Below, piece by piece: positions 34,475-42,694 of a stretch of 64,000 nucleotides of DNA (positions are counted from its first letter, which is position 1; every line of letters begins with the position of its first letter). The translations under genes were made by a program, and so were the position numbers. This DNA is from Caballeronia megalochromosomata. GTDB lineage: Bacteria > Pseudomonadota > Gammaproteobacteria > Burkholderiales > Burkholderiaceae. Under the pieces are notes generated by a model. It was not told the origin of the DNA. It did not search any database and saw nothing but the letters and a program-made list of their open reading frames with translations. The stretch lies in contig LRBF01000060.1 in NCBI GenBank assembly GCA_001580565.1, forward strand, positions 62,001-126,000. Reading direction: 5' to 3'.

Positions 34475-34942
34475 ATGCAACGACACGACCGTGTTCCTTC
34501 GCAAGCGCTGTGGCAGATTCCGCCGCGCGCGACGCGCCATGACGAGCCGCGCGTGCTCATCGCCGACGACGATCTGGAGGCCACGCGTGCAATCTGTCTT
34601 GCGCTCGAGGACGCCGATTTCACCGTGCGCGCAGTGCACACGGGTCTCGACGCGGTGTCGCTTGCGCGCAAGTGGCGCCCGGGCGTCGTGCTGCTCGATC
34701 TGATGATGCCGCTCGGCGACGGCTGGGAAGCGGCCGAGGCGATCCGCGCGATCGATCTCTCGACGCTGCTGATCGCGCATACGAGCCGCACGGATCCGGA
34801 GGACCTGACACGCGCGCAACGCACCGGCTTCAACGGCTATTTCGTCAAGCCGACGGAACTCGACGGCATGATCGCGATGCTGCGCGACTATTTCTCGACG
34901 CCACAAGGCGAGGACGATCACGCATCGGTGCGCTTGCGCTGA
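34475..34942 (+). CDS. Stand-alone response-regulator receiver protein, 155 aa
   Basis: The receiver domain (about residues 25-140) has the acidic pocket VLIADDDLE, the phosphorylation site in VVLLDLMMP, the Thr/Ser position in LIAHTSRTD and the conserved Lys in GYFVKPTEL. There is no output domain, so it probably works by protein contact, like CheY or Spo0F-type proteins. An upstream in-frame ATG at 34433 would add 14 residues; ATG 34475 is preferred because GAGG lies upstream. No histidine kinase is adjacent. Its 3' end overlaps the convergent gene by 25 bp. Confidence 0.85.
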   Translation: MQRHDRVPSQALWQIPPRATRHDEPRVLIADDDLEATRAICLALEDADFTVRAVHTGLDAVSLARKWRPGVVLLDLMMPLGDGWEAAEAIRAIDLSTLLIAHTSRTDPEDLTRAQRTGFNGYFVKPTELDGMIAMLRDYFSTPQGEDDHASVRLR

Positions 34943-35328
34943 ATGTCGTCGAGTTCGACCGTGAGGCGGTCGATATCGCGTTGAACGTGCTCCTTGAGCA
35001 TGTCCTCCCAGTACTGACAATAGCCGGCCCAGAACGGCATCTGCGTGTGCGCGGATGCCGCCGTCGGCAAGGGATCGGGCAGCATTCTGCTCAGACGGCC
35101 GATCTCCTTGTGCTTCCAGTTCAGCAGCGCGCGCCGATGTCCGCGTCGCGGCGGACACATTTCGTTCATTTTCGCGACGGCGATCGAAAAGCCCTCGGCG
35201 GGCCGCGACGCCATCTTCGTCAGCACCGCCGTTTGCGGGCGCGGCCCGCGTTCATGACAGATGATCGCGCCGATCTGGCCAAGGATGAACATCGCTTTCG
35301 CCATCGGCGGCTCGGAAGGGTGTTGCAT
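34918..35328 (-). CDS. Hypothetical protein, 136 aa
   Basis: The ATG at 35328 (MQHPSEPPMAKAMFILGQIG) follows GAGAGG and is preferred over the GTG at 35364. The protein is helical, with a hydrophobic N-terminal segment (AMFILGQIGAIICH), a basic middle and a charged C-terminal helix (VQRDIDRLTVELDDIQRKR). It resembles polyhydroxyalkanoate-granule or cell-surface accessory proteins only superficially, and I do not assign a family. Upstream at 35391-35411 lies an inverted repeat ATACGC/GCGTAT in promoter position. Confidence 0.5.
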   Translation of the reverse strand: MQHPSEPPMAKAMFILGQIGAIICHERGPRPQTAVLTKMASRPAEGFSIAVAKMNEMCPPRRGHRRALLNWKHKEIGRLSRMLPDPLPTAASAHTQMPFWAGYCQYWEDMLKEHVQRDIDRLTVELDDIQRKRTDA

Positions 35329-35497
35329 GGCGCCTCTCGATTTATCGTTATGAGTCTTCGTCACGGGCGCTCGAAGTCGCCTCGGTCTTGATACGCTGTA
35401 GTTCTGCGTATTAATAAGATACCGTATTAGGATTGATCTGAATTGTGCATCGACAAAAAGATACAGTCACGCGTACTCTTTCTGTCGGCGAAATGGC

Positions 35498-35531
35498 AAA
35501 GCGCGCCTGCATGGGCATGCAGGCGCGCTTT
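35498..35531 (-). terminator. Strong hairpin terminator, 15-bp perfect stem
   Basis: AAAGCGCGCCTGCAT at 35498-35512 pairs exactly with 35517-35531 around a 4-nt loop. On the minus strand the stem ends in TTT and follows the serine hydrolase gene by 37 bp, so it likely ends that transcript. A-T pairs at both ends could also make it work on the plus strand. Confidence 0.75.
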
Positions 35532-35567
35532 CATTTGATGATGCGTGCGGAGAAGTGCTGCGCGAAG

Positions 35568-36506
35568 TCAGGTTGTCGCTGCGCCCAGCACATGCCGGGC
35601 GAATAACTCGCGCACGCCTTTGGGCGCGTCGTCGTTATCGCAGGTCACGGCCGCGACGATCCGCTCGCGCGGCGCGACGAAAATGAACTGCTCGCCGTGT
35701 CCGGCCGCGAAGAAGTACAGCGGGTCGATCCAGCAGAGATAGCCGTACTGCGCATCGTCCATCGGCGGGCCGCCGTCGCTTTGCACGGACGTGGCTTCGT
35801 CGATGTACGTTTCTTCGATGAGCCGCACGCCGCGCCATGCGCCGCGATGCATCATCAGAAGGCCGAGACGGATCATGTCGGACGTGCGCAGCATGAGACC
35901 GCGGCCGCCGAACGTGTGGCCTTCCTCATCGCTGATCCATTCGCCCGGCGCGATGCCGAGCGGCGCGAACAGCCTGTCGCGCGCATAGCATTCGAGCGTG
36001 CGCCCCGTCACTGATTCGATGACGAGCGACAGCAACTGCACAGCATGCGAGTCATATTCGAAGCGCATGCCGGGCGGCGCGATCGGCCGCGAGAGAATGA
36101 AGCGCAGACGGCTTTCCTCGCTGCCAAACCGCTCGCAAGGACCGAGCACGCATTCGTCGACGACGCTCTGGTCCCACTCGAAACCCGATGTCATGGTCAG
36201 CAGATGGCGCAGCGTGATGCGATGGACGCGGCGGTCGAAGGCGCGTTCGCGCATCGGCGGCAAGATGCGGCTGACGGGCGTGTCGAGCGGCGGCAGCACG
36301 CCTTCATGCAGCGCCGCGCCGATGACAAGGCCCACGACCGTCTTCGTGACCGAATTGACGTCTTGCGGACTGTCGGGCGCCACGTCCTGCCGATAATGCT
36401 CGAACACGAAACGATCATCATGCGCGACGACGAAACTGCGCACGCCGCTTTGCGCGGTCAACGCGCGCCGCAATGAGACGAAGTCTGATTCGGTGACGGA
36501 CGTCAT
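35568..36506 (-). CDS. Class C beta-lactamase-like serine hydrolase, 312 aa
   Basis: The SxxK catalytic motif is S52-V-T-K55 in DVNSVTKTVVGLVIG. Tyr in MRFEYDSHAVQLLSLV matches the YxN position (here YDS), and HGEQF fits the H/KxG motif. The fold is that of beta-lactamase/D-Ala-D-Ala carboxypeptidase-like esterases. ATG 36506 gives a cytoplasmic protein; an upstream start at 36623 would add a hydrophobic stretch (HISFGILFIFSALAHSLM) that could serve as a signal peptide, so the location is open. The physiological substrate is unknown. A strong terminator follows. Confidence 0.85.
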   Translation of the reverse strand: MTSVTESDFVSLRRALTAQSGVRSFVVAHDDRFVFEHYRQDVAPDSPQDVNSVTKTVVGLVIGAALHEGVLPPLDTPVSRILPPMRERAFDRRVHRITLRHLLTMTSGFEWDQSVVDECVLGPCERFGSEESRLRFILSRPIAPPGMRFEYDSHAVQLLSLVIESVTGRTLECYARDRLFAPLGIAPGEWISDEEGHTFGGRGLMLRTSDMIRLGLLMMHRGAWRGVRLIEETYIDEATSVQSDGGPPMDDAQYGYLCWIDPLYFFAAGHGEQFIFVAPRERIVAAVTCDNDDAPKGVRELFARHVLGAATT

Positions 36507-36635
36507 GAGCGAATGAGCGAGAGCGGAAAATATAAAAAGGATACCGAATGAAATGTGAATGGTCGATTGCGAAGAAGCATTCGATTGATCTTCGTGCAGG
36601 TTCGGCCGAATCGTGTTACACATTGAGCAATCCGG

Positions 36636-38153
36636 ATGCCAGGCTTGACGGCATTGCAGTCCTTCAGCGGTTTCAACTCACTTTCAGCGAGCCTGAATTT
36701 GTTTGTCCGACGACTCGCGACGCTCTGGCGCCTTGGCCGTGCATTCGTGCACGAAAGCCATCAGACGCACCTGGCCGATGACGGCGCAGCGATGACACGC
36801 GTCGCGCGCTTCTTCGCGTCGCATGGCGCGCGCGCCGCGCCGCTCAGCGCCGGCGTGCCCGCGCTCTCGCAGCTTTCGCGCGTGCTGGAAAACGCATCGG
36901 GCGCGCTCGCGCGTCATCCCGCGCTCGCGGAAACGGCGGTGCGCGTCGCGCTTTCCGAACTCGACGGTCTCTTTACGCCTTACGACGCGGCACGCTTTCG
37001 CGCGGCTTGCGTAGCGGCGTTTCCCGCCACACTGTCCTTCGACCTTACGGATCTGAGCGACGTGCCGTTGCGCTCGGGCGTCGCGGAGCAGACTCACGTC
37101 GGGCGCATGGGCGCGTTGCCTGTGCGCGTCACGCTCCTGCGCGCGGACGCGCATGCCGAGCTCGAAGACGATCTCGACCTTGCGCTCGCGGCGGCGCGTT
37201 TCGCGGAACGGCGTTCAGCGAAGGCGCGCGACCTGCATCCGGAGGAGTGGGTGCGCCGCGCGCGCGAGAGCGTCGACGCGATGATCGACTTGCGCCAGCG
37301 CGCGGCCGATCAGAGCTACCTGCGCTTTCGCCTGCGCGACGACAACCGCCTCGCCGTGCCAGAAGTGCTCTGGGACTATTGCAACGATGCCGTGCTGACG
37401 ACGCGCGCGATCGAAACGGCGGCGATATCGGATGCGGAAACGCTCGCATCATGCGGGCTCGATCAGGCGGATGTCCTCGCCACGCTCATCGAAGCATTCT
37501 TCGAAATGGCGCTCGGCGTCGGGCTGTATCACGCGGGGCTGGATGCGGCGGGCGCGCGTGTGAGCATCGAGCCCGGTACGCGCGGCCAGATCGTTCTCGA
37601 AGCCGATAACCCGATGATGATCTTCGCCGCCCACGAGCGCGACTTCCTCGTTGGTGTGTCACACGCGCTCATGGAGGGCGATCACAAGGCGGCGGCGCGC
37701 GCGCATCTCGAGCACGGCAGGCCGGAGGCGAACGTGACGCATCACGAGGTGCGCGTCGAAGCGACGTACCGGCGTGAGGCGGAGCGTTTCGCCTCGCCGC
37801 ATTCGAGACGAAATGCGGGCGTCGCGCATCTGTTCGGCGCGATCGGCAAGGCGCCCGCCGAGCACATGTTCAGCGCGGCGCACGGGCGCATCGCGTCGCG
37901 GGCGGTGTTGCTGTCGAGAGCGGCGGAAAGGATCGAGCGCGTCGCACAGGACATCGCGCCGAATGTCGATGTGTGGAAGATCGCGCGCAAGGTCATCGTG
38001 CGGCTCGCGGCGGACCAGTTGAGTTTCAGGAGCCTGGCAGCGCGCCTGGCGCACGAAGCGACGCATTGGCCGCATACGCTGCCGCGTCTGCCGTCGCTCA
38101 TCGCCAATCGCGCGGCGGCCTCGCAGCGCACGCGCGGCACGGTGTTTCGTTAG
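36636..38153 (+). CDS. Degenerate UbiB/ABC1-like protein (putative pseudokinase), 505 aa
   Basis: The protein follows the UbiB/ABC1 plan but with key residues changed. SGVAEQTHVGRMGALPVRV (147-165) aligns with the family's ASIxQVHxAxxxxGxxVAVKV, with Arg164 in place of the catalytic Lys. AELEDDLDLALAAARFAE (174-191) fits the following acidic helix. ALGVGLYHAGLDAAG (292-306) corresponds to the HADxHPGN loop, and IVLEADNPMM (319-328) to the DFG segment, here E-A-D. The N-terminal KxGQ motif is not visible. It is therefore unlikely to be an active kinase/ATPase. UbiB proteins support ubiquinone biosynthesis and lipid handling. The assignment is by eye. Confidence 0.55.
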   Translation: MPGLTALQSFSGFNSLSASLNLFVRRLATLWRLGRAFVHESHQTHLADDGAAMTRVARFFASHGARAAPLSAGVPALSQLSRVLENASGALARHPALAETAVRVALSELDGLFTPYDAARFRAACVAAFPATLSFDLTDLSDVPLRSGVAEQTHVGRMGALPVRVTLLRADAHAELEDDLDLALAAARFAERRSAKARDLHPEEWVRRARESVDAMIDLRQRAADQSYLRFRLRDDNRLAVPEVLWDYCNDAVLTTRAIETAAISDAETLASCGLDQADVLATLIEAFFEMALGVGLYHAGLDAAGARVSIEPGTRGQIVLEADNPMMIFAAHERDFLVGVSHALMEGDHKAAARAHLEHGRPEANVTHHEVRVEATYRREAERFASPHSRRNAGVAHLFGAIGKAPAEHMFSAAHGRIASRAVLLSRAAERIERVAQDIAPNVDVWKIARKVIVRLAADQLSFRSLAARLAHEATHWPHTLPRLPSLIANRAAASQRTRGTVFR

Positions 38154-38947
38154 CGTGTGCCCGGGCTCATGCGCTCCGCGATTGCGCGGCACGCTTCCTT
38201 GAGCGGCGTGATGTAGGTTTCGAGCGGCGTCGCGCTCTTTCTGAACAGCGGAATGCTGACGCTCACACAGCCGAGCGTCGCGCCGTTCGCGCCGACGATC
38301 GCGCTGCCGTAGCAGAAAATCTGCGTCTCGTTCTCTTCGCGGTCTTCCGCGTAACCGCGTGCGCGTGTCGCGTCGAGTTCGGCGTCGAGCGCGCGGCGAT
38401 CGGTAATCGTGTTGGGCGTGAAGCGCGCAAACGCGATGCCTTGCAGCAGCGCGTCGCGTTCCGCGGGCGATTGCGTCGACAGAAACGCCTTGCCGACGGA
38501 ACTCGAATACAGGGTCACGCGCGTGCCGATGCGCGAGGCCATGCGTACCGCGTGCGGGCTTTCGAGCTTCTCGACATACACCATTTCCGAGCCGCTGCGC
38601 ACTGCGAGATGCACCGTTTCCTGCGTCGCGTCGCGCAGCGCCTGCAACGCGTCGGCGGCGGCGATGCGCAAATCCGAGCGTTCCCAGCTCCGGCTCGCGA
38701 GCGACATCAGACGCGTTCCGAGCGCGTAGCATCCGCCGCGCGCGCTCTCGACCACCAGCCCTTCCGCAATCAACGCGCCGACGATGCGATAGACCGTCGG
38801 GCGCGGATAACCGCTCGCCGTCGTGAGACGCGCGATGGTCGGCGGCTCGTCGGCATCGGCGATGAGTTGCAGCACCGCCATGAACTTCGAGAAGGCGGCG
38901 GTGCCGGTGGCTTTGGCGGCGTCGAGGGAAGCGGTGTCTGAAGGCAT
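38150..38947 (-). CDS. IclR-family transcriptional regulator, 265 aa
   Basis: The winged helix (FMAVLQLIADADEPPTIARL, then TTASGYPRPTVYRIVGALIA) and the ligand domain (SSSVGKAFLSTQSPAERDAL, GYAEDREENETQIFCYGSAI) are typical of IclR. ATG 38947 (MPSDTASLD) is preferred; it begins 11 bp after the stop of the upstream SDR gene, indicating one operon with the SDR, transporter and cupin genes. It probably regulates that catabolic operon. The 3' end overlaps the UbiB-like gene by 4 bp. Confidence 0.88.
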   Translation of the reverse strand: MPSDTASLDAAKATGTAAFSKFMAVLQLIADADEPPTIARLTTASGYPRPTVYRIVGALIAEGLVVESARGGCYALGTRLMSLASRSWERSDLRIAAADALQALRDATQETVHLAVRSGSEMVYVEKLESPHAVRMASRIGTRVTLYSSSVGKAFLSTQSPAERDALLQGIAFARFTPNTITDRRALDAELDATRARGYAEDREENETQIFCYGSAIVGANGATLGCVSVSIPLFRKSATPLETYITPLKEACRAIAERMSPGTR

Positions 38948-38957
38948 GATGCGCGAA

Positions 38958-39686
38958 TCATGCCACGAGATAGCCGCCATCGACCGGAACGATTGCGCCC
39001 GTCATGAACGACGCCGCCGGCGACGCGAGAAATGCCGTCACCCGCGCGACGTCTTCCGGCAGGCCCCAGCGCTTCATCGGCGTGCGCTCGAGGATCGCTT
39101 GCGAGCGGCCGTCGTCTTCTTGCAGCGCTTGCGTCAGCGGCGTCGCGATCCAGCCGGGCGCGACCGCATTCACGCGAATGCCGTCGGGAGCGTAGGCGAT
39201 CGCGAGCGACTTCGTCAGTTGCGCGACGCCGCCCTTGCTCGCGCTGTACGCGGGCACGAGGCCACCACCGAAAAACGTCAGCATCGACGCCGTGTTGACG
39301 ATCGAGCCGCGGGTTTTCGCGAGCAAGGGGCGCGCGGCCGCGCACATGCGCATCGTGCCGCTGAGATTCACGGCGATGACGCGCTCGAAGGTTTCGATGT
39401 CGTGCTCGTCGCCGCGACGGATCATCCCCGCGCAATTGACGAGCACGTCGAGTGCGTCGAGCGCGGCGAATAGCGCGGCGGTGCTGGCGGCATCGGCGAC
39501 ATCGAGCGCGGCGAGTTCGACGCCATGGCCGAGCGCGTCGCGTTGGACATCGGTCGGGGCGAGGCCCGCTGCGATCACGCGCGCGCCGAGCGCCGCGAAC
39601 TGCTGGGCGATGCCCGCGCCGATGCCCTGCGTGCCGCCGGTCACGACGACGGTTTTACCTTTGAAGAGATCAGCCTGAAAAGTCAT
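38958..39686 (-). CDS. Short-chain dehydrogenase/reductase, 242 aa
   Basis: All classical SDR motifs are present: the NAD(P) site TGGTQGIGAGIAQQF, NCAGMI (NNAG position), catalytic Ser in VNTASML, and YSASKGG with catalytic Tyr and Lys, then PGWIATPL. The product oxidises or reduces an alcohol or ketone. It lies 11 bp downstream of the MFS transporter gene and just upstream of the IclR regulator, so it probably acts on the substrate that the transporter imports. Confidence 0.93.
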   Translation of the reverse strand: MTFQADLFKGKTVVVTGGTQGIGAGIAQQFAALGARVIAAGLAPTDVQRDALGHGVELAALDVADAASTAALFAALDALDVLVNCAGMIRRGDEHDIETFERVIAVNLSGTMRMCAAARPLLAKTRGSIVNTASMLTFFGGGLVPAYSASKGGVAQLTKSLAIAYAPDGIRVNAVAPGWIATPLTQALQEDDGRSQAILERTPMKRWGLPEDVARVTAFLASPAASFMTGAIVPVDGGYLVA

Positions 39687-39697
39687 AGCGTTGTGAT

Positions 39698-40999
39698 TTA
39701 GACGGCGGGAACGGGTGCGGCCTGCTGTTCGGCGTCTTCGATCGGCGCACGCACGACGAACATGTAGACGAGCGCGGCCGCGAACGCGACGCCCGCGCTG
39801 ATCAGAAACGCATTCACGAACGAGTGCGTCCTGTCGACCACGAGACCGGTGATGAATGGCGCGAACGAGCCGCCGAAATAGCCGCCGAAGTTCTGGATAC
39901 TGCCGAGCGAGGCGACCATGTGGCGCGGCGCCGCGACGGAAACGAGGGCCCATGCCGCGCCGCTCGCCATGTTGACGAAGAACATCGCGGCCGAGAGATA
40001 GACGATCGCGAGCGTGAGATTCGGCGTGAACGCGGCCGGCACCGTGAAGAGCGCGCCACCGATGAGACCCGAGCAGATTGGCCACTTGCGGCTGCGGATC
40101 GGGGCGACGCCGCGCGCCATCAGACCATCGGCGATGAAGCCCGACGACAACATTCCGAGCGTGCCCGCGAGATACGGAATCGTCACGATCCAGCCGGTCT
40201 TCGCGATCGTCAGATGCCGTTCATGTTCGAGATACGCGGGCAGCCACGTGAGGTACAGCCACACCATGTAGATCACGCCCATGAAGCCGAAAATCATGCC
40301 CCACGTGGTCGCCTTTCCGAAGAGTCCGCGCCATTCCGCGAAGGTCATGTTGCGTTCCGCGCGCTGCGCCGGCTCGCCTTCGGTCAGATGCGCGAGCTCC
40401 TGCGATTCGAGCTTCACGTCGCGGCGATTGCGATAGACGATGTACCAGCCGATCGATACCGCAATCCCGAGCACGCCCATGATGACGAACATGTTGCGCC
40501 AGCCGAAGTTGAGCAGCAGCACGGTGAGGATCGGGGGCGCGAGCGCGGGACCGATCGTCGATGACGTGACGAAGATGCCGGTCGGCTTGCCGCGCTCGCG
40601 CTGCGCGAACCATTCGGACACGACTTTCGCGCCGGCCGGAAATTGCGGCGCCTCGCCGATACCGAGCGCGATGCGCGCCGCGAGGAACTGATGCAGGTTC
40701 GTCACGAGCCCGCCGAACAACTGCGCGACCGACCACACGAACATGCCGAGGCCGAGCATGACGCGCGCGCCGAAGCGATCGAGCATCGCGCCGATGGGCA
40801 ACTGCGAGAACGCATACGCGAACGAGAACGCGGAGAGCAGCAGGCCCATCTGCGACGCGGACAGGCCGAGTTCCTGCGTGACGGAGTGATTGGCGATCGA
40901 CAGCGTGCTGCGATCGAGATAGTTGACGATGCCCGCGAGCATCAAAAAGGTGATCGCGACAATCTGAACGCGCTTCAGGCGCGGTGATTTTTCCAGCAT
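39698..40999 (-). CDS. MFS transporter, anion:cation symporter type, 433 aa
   Basis: About twelve membrane segments are visible. The family features LDRSTLSIANHSVTQELGLS near the start, GAMLDRFGARVMLGLGMFVW (loop 2-3) and LGIGEAPQFPAGAKVVSEWF are typical of the glucarate/galactonate/phthalate transporter group. The ATG at 40999 has GGAGGAG upstream. It imports an organic acid, not identifiable from sequence. It is the second gene of the operon that starts with the cupin gene at 41576. Confidence 0.93.
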   Translation of the reverse strand: MLEKSPRLKRVQIVAITFLMLAGIVNYLDRSTLSIANHSVTQELGLSASQMGLLLSAFSFAYAFSQLPIGAMLDRFGARVMLGLGMFVWSVAQLFGGLVTNLHQFLAARIALGIGEAPQFPAGAKVVSEWFAQRERGKPTGIFVTSSTIGPALAPPILTVLLLNFGWRNMFVIMGVLGIAVSIGWYIVYRNRRDVKLESQELAHLTEGEPAQRAERNMTFAEWRGLFGKATTWGMIFGFMGVIYMVWLYLTWLPAYLEHERHLTIAKTGWIVTIPYLAGTLGMLSSGFIADGLMARGVAPIRSRKWPICSGLIGGALFTVPAAFTPNLTLAIVYLSAAMFFVNMASGAAWALVSVAAPRHMVASLGSIQNFGGYFGGSFAPFITGLVVDRTHSFVNAFLISAGVAFAAALVYMFVVRAPIEDAEQQAAPVPAV

Positions 41000-41048
41000 G
41001 GTTGTCTCCTCCGGGTGCTCTTTTGAGTCTGCTAGAGGTAATCGGGAA

Positions 41049-41576
41049 TTAACGGATGAACCGGTCGACGAAATCAGCACCGAGTCCCACCGACTCGTAG
41101 TGCTTGCGGCACATGTCGACTTTGGTGAACACGTCTTCGTAGCCGGTGTAGTTGCCGTATGGGTCGCAATAGAACATCACGCCGTTCACCTGGAAGTACG
41201 TGATCATCTCTTCCACGTCGTCCGGCACGTAGAGCGTGTGCGTTTCGCCGGGCGGCTCGAAGACGTAGCTGCCTTCGGTGGCTTCCCAGTCATGTTCCAG
41301 ATAGCGCCAACGGCCTTTGAGCACCATGCCGTGGACGGCTTGCGGATGACGGTGGCGCGATAGCACGCCGGATTTGCGCACGCGCAGGAGATTCATCCAG
41401 TAGCCGGTCGATACGTTCAGGCACAGCGGGCGAAACCAGACGTTTTCGGCTTGCGGGACCCATTCGCGCTCGTCGGTGGGAATCGCGCTGGGGATGACGA
41501 TTTCCTTCTGCGCTTCTTTCGGGAAGGGAAGTTGATACTGCGTCATGGCGTCCGCCGCGGGCTTTGGCGCGCTCAT
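41049..41576 (-). CDS. Cupin protein, 2,4'-dihydroxyacetophenone dioxygenase family, 175 aa
   Basis: The cupin metal site is clear in SGVLSRHRHPQAVHGMVLKG and the second motif EGSYVFEPPGETHTLYV, which together supply His ligands. Family resemblance is to 2,4'-dihydroxyacetophenone dioxygenase, which cleaves a side-chain C-C bond using Fe and oxygen. ATG 41576 has AAGGAG upstream. It heads an operon with an organic-acid transporter, an SDR and an IclR regulator, consistent with catabolism of an aromatic or acidic compound. The true substrate is inferred only. Confidence 0.82.
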   Translation of the reverse strand: MSAPKPAADAMTQYQLPFPKEAQKEIVIPSAIPTDEREWVPQAENVWFRPLCLNVSTGYWMNLLRVRKSGVLSRHRHPQAVHGMVLKGRWRYLEHDWEATEGSYVFEPPGETHTLYVPDDVEEMITYFQVNGVMFYCDPYGNYTGYEDVFTKVDMCRKHYESVGLGADFVDRFIR

Positions 41577-41693
41577 CGCGTCTCCTTGTCCATATTGTGG
41601 ATGGATGAATCAAATTATGGACAAATATTCTTCCTCGCCCGGAGAATTGTCAAGATTCTTCATCGGATGCCGAATTCGTGCCGGATGCGGGAC

Positions 41694-41725
41694 GAAAAAA
41701 AGGCGGCCCCGGTAAGGAGGCCGCC
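41694..41725 (-). terminator. Rho-independent terminator of the cyo operon
   Basis: GGCGGCC (41702-41708) pairs with GGCCGCC (41719-41725). On the minus strand the hairpin is followed by eight T residues (A tract at 41694-41701). It lies 29 bp after the cyoD stop codon. Confidence 0.85.
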
Positions 41726-41753
41726 CTTCGATCGCTCGATGAAACCGGGCGAG

Positions 41754-42086
41754 TTATCGCGCCATCATCAACATATGCACGTTATGCATCACCCAGACTG
41801 TGCCGACGATCAGAATCAACGACATGAGAATGGTGTAAGCAAACGACATCGCGTGCCAGCGCTGTCCCTTCGATGCGTTCACGTGAAGGAAGAACACCAC
41901 ATGCACGATCATCTGCACCGCGGCGAGCACCGCGAGCGCGACGATCGCGCCTTCGCCCTTGAACGCGCCCGACACGGCGGCCCAGAACGAAGCCACGGTC
42001 AGCACCACAGCCAGCACGAAGCCGACGAGATACCCGCGCACGGTGACGTGCGGGAAATCGCCCGAGTTGGTATGAGCATGTGCCAT
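41754..42086 (-). CDS. cyoD: Cytochrome o ubiquinol oxidase subunit IV
   Basis: This is a 110-aa protein with three membrane segments (YLVGFVLAVVLTVASFWAAV, IVALAVLAAVQMIVHVVFFL with the following HVNAS, and AYTILMSLILIVGTVWVM), the typical CyoD size and layout. Subunit IV helps assemble the CuB site of the bo3 oxidase in the inner membrane. It is last in cyoABCD; the start overlaps the cyoC stop (shared bases at 42086). Confidence 0.93.
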   Translation of the reverse strand: MAHAHTNSGDFPHVTVRGYLVGFVLAVVLTVASFWAAVSGAFKGEGAIVALAVLAAVQMIVHVVFFLHVNASKGQRWHAMSFAYTILMSLILIVGTVWVMHNVHMLMMAR

Positions 42087-42694
42087 CAGACGACGCTCCC
42101 GAGATAGACGAAGGAAAACACGCAAATCCAGACGATGTCCAGGAAGTGCCAGAAGAGGCTCAGGCAGGCGAGGCGACGCAGTTCGCGTTCGTTCATCTCC
42201 GGATTGCTCACGATCTGCACCGCGAGCACCACCAGCCAGATCAGGCCGATGGTCACGTGCAAGCCGTGCGTGCCCACGAGCGTGAAGAACGCCGACCAGA
42301 ACGCGCTGCGTTGCGGACCCGCGCCCTCGGCGATCAGATGCGCGAACTCGTGCACTTCCAGCCACAGGAAGCCCGCGCCCAGCACGAACGTGACGAAGAG
42401 CCACGCCAGCACCGCGCCCGACTTCCTGCGCGTGGCCGAGATCATCGCGAGACCGAAGGTCAGGCTGCTCGTGAGAAGCAGCGCCGTTTCGTACGCGACG
42501 TCCGTCAGGTTGAACAGATCCCTGGCCGTCGGGCCGCCTGCTGTCTGCATTGCGAACATCGCGAAGGTCGCGAAGAGCGACGCGAACAGCACGCAGTCGG
42601 TCATCAGGTAGGCCCAGAAGCCGAACACCGATTGCGACTGGTGCTCATGCTCGTGCCCGTGCGCGTGTTGCGCGGATAGTGTCGATTGCGACAT
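42086..42694 (-). CDS. cyoC: Cytochrome o ubiquinol oxidase subunit III
   Basis: The protein has 202 residues with a His-rich start (HAHGHEHEHQSQS) and five membrane segments. Conserved features include GFWAYLMTDCVLFASLFATF and LVGTHGLHVTIGLIWLVVL, as in CyoC and other heme-copper oxidase subunit III proteins. It stabilises the proton-pumping core. Its start and stop overlap the flanking cyoB and cyoD genes, showing tight translational coupling. Confidence 0.94.
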   Translation of the reverse strand: MSQSTLSAQHAHGHEHEHQSQSVFGFWAYLMTDCVLFASLFATFAMFAMQTAGGPTARDLFNLTDVAYETALLLTSSLTFGLAMISATRRKSGAVLAWLFVTFVLGAGFLWLEVHEFAHLIAEGAGPQRSAFWSAFFTLVGTHGLHVTIGLIWLVVLAVQIVSNPEMNERELRRLACLSLFWHFLDIVWICVFSFVYLGSVV

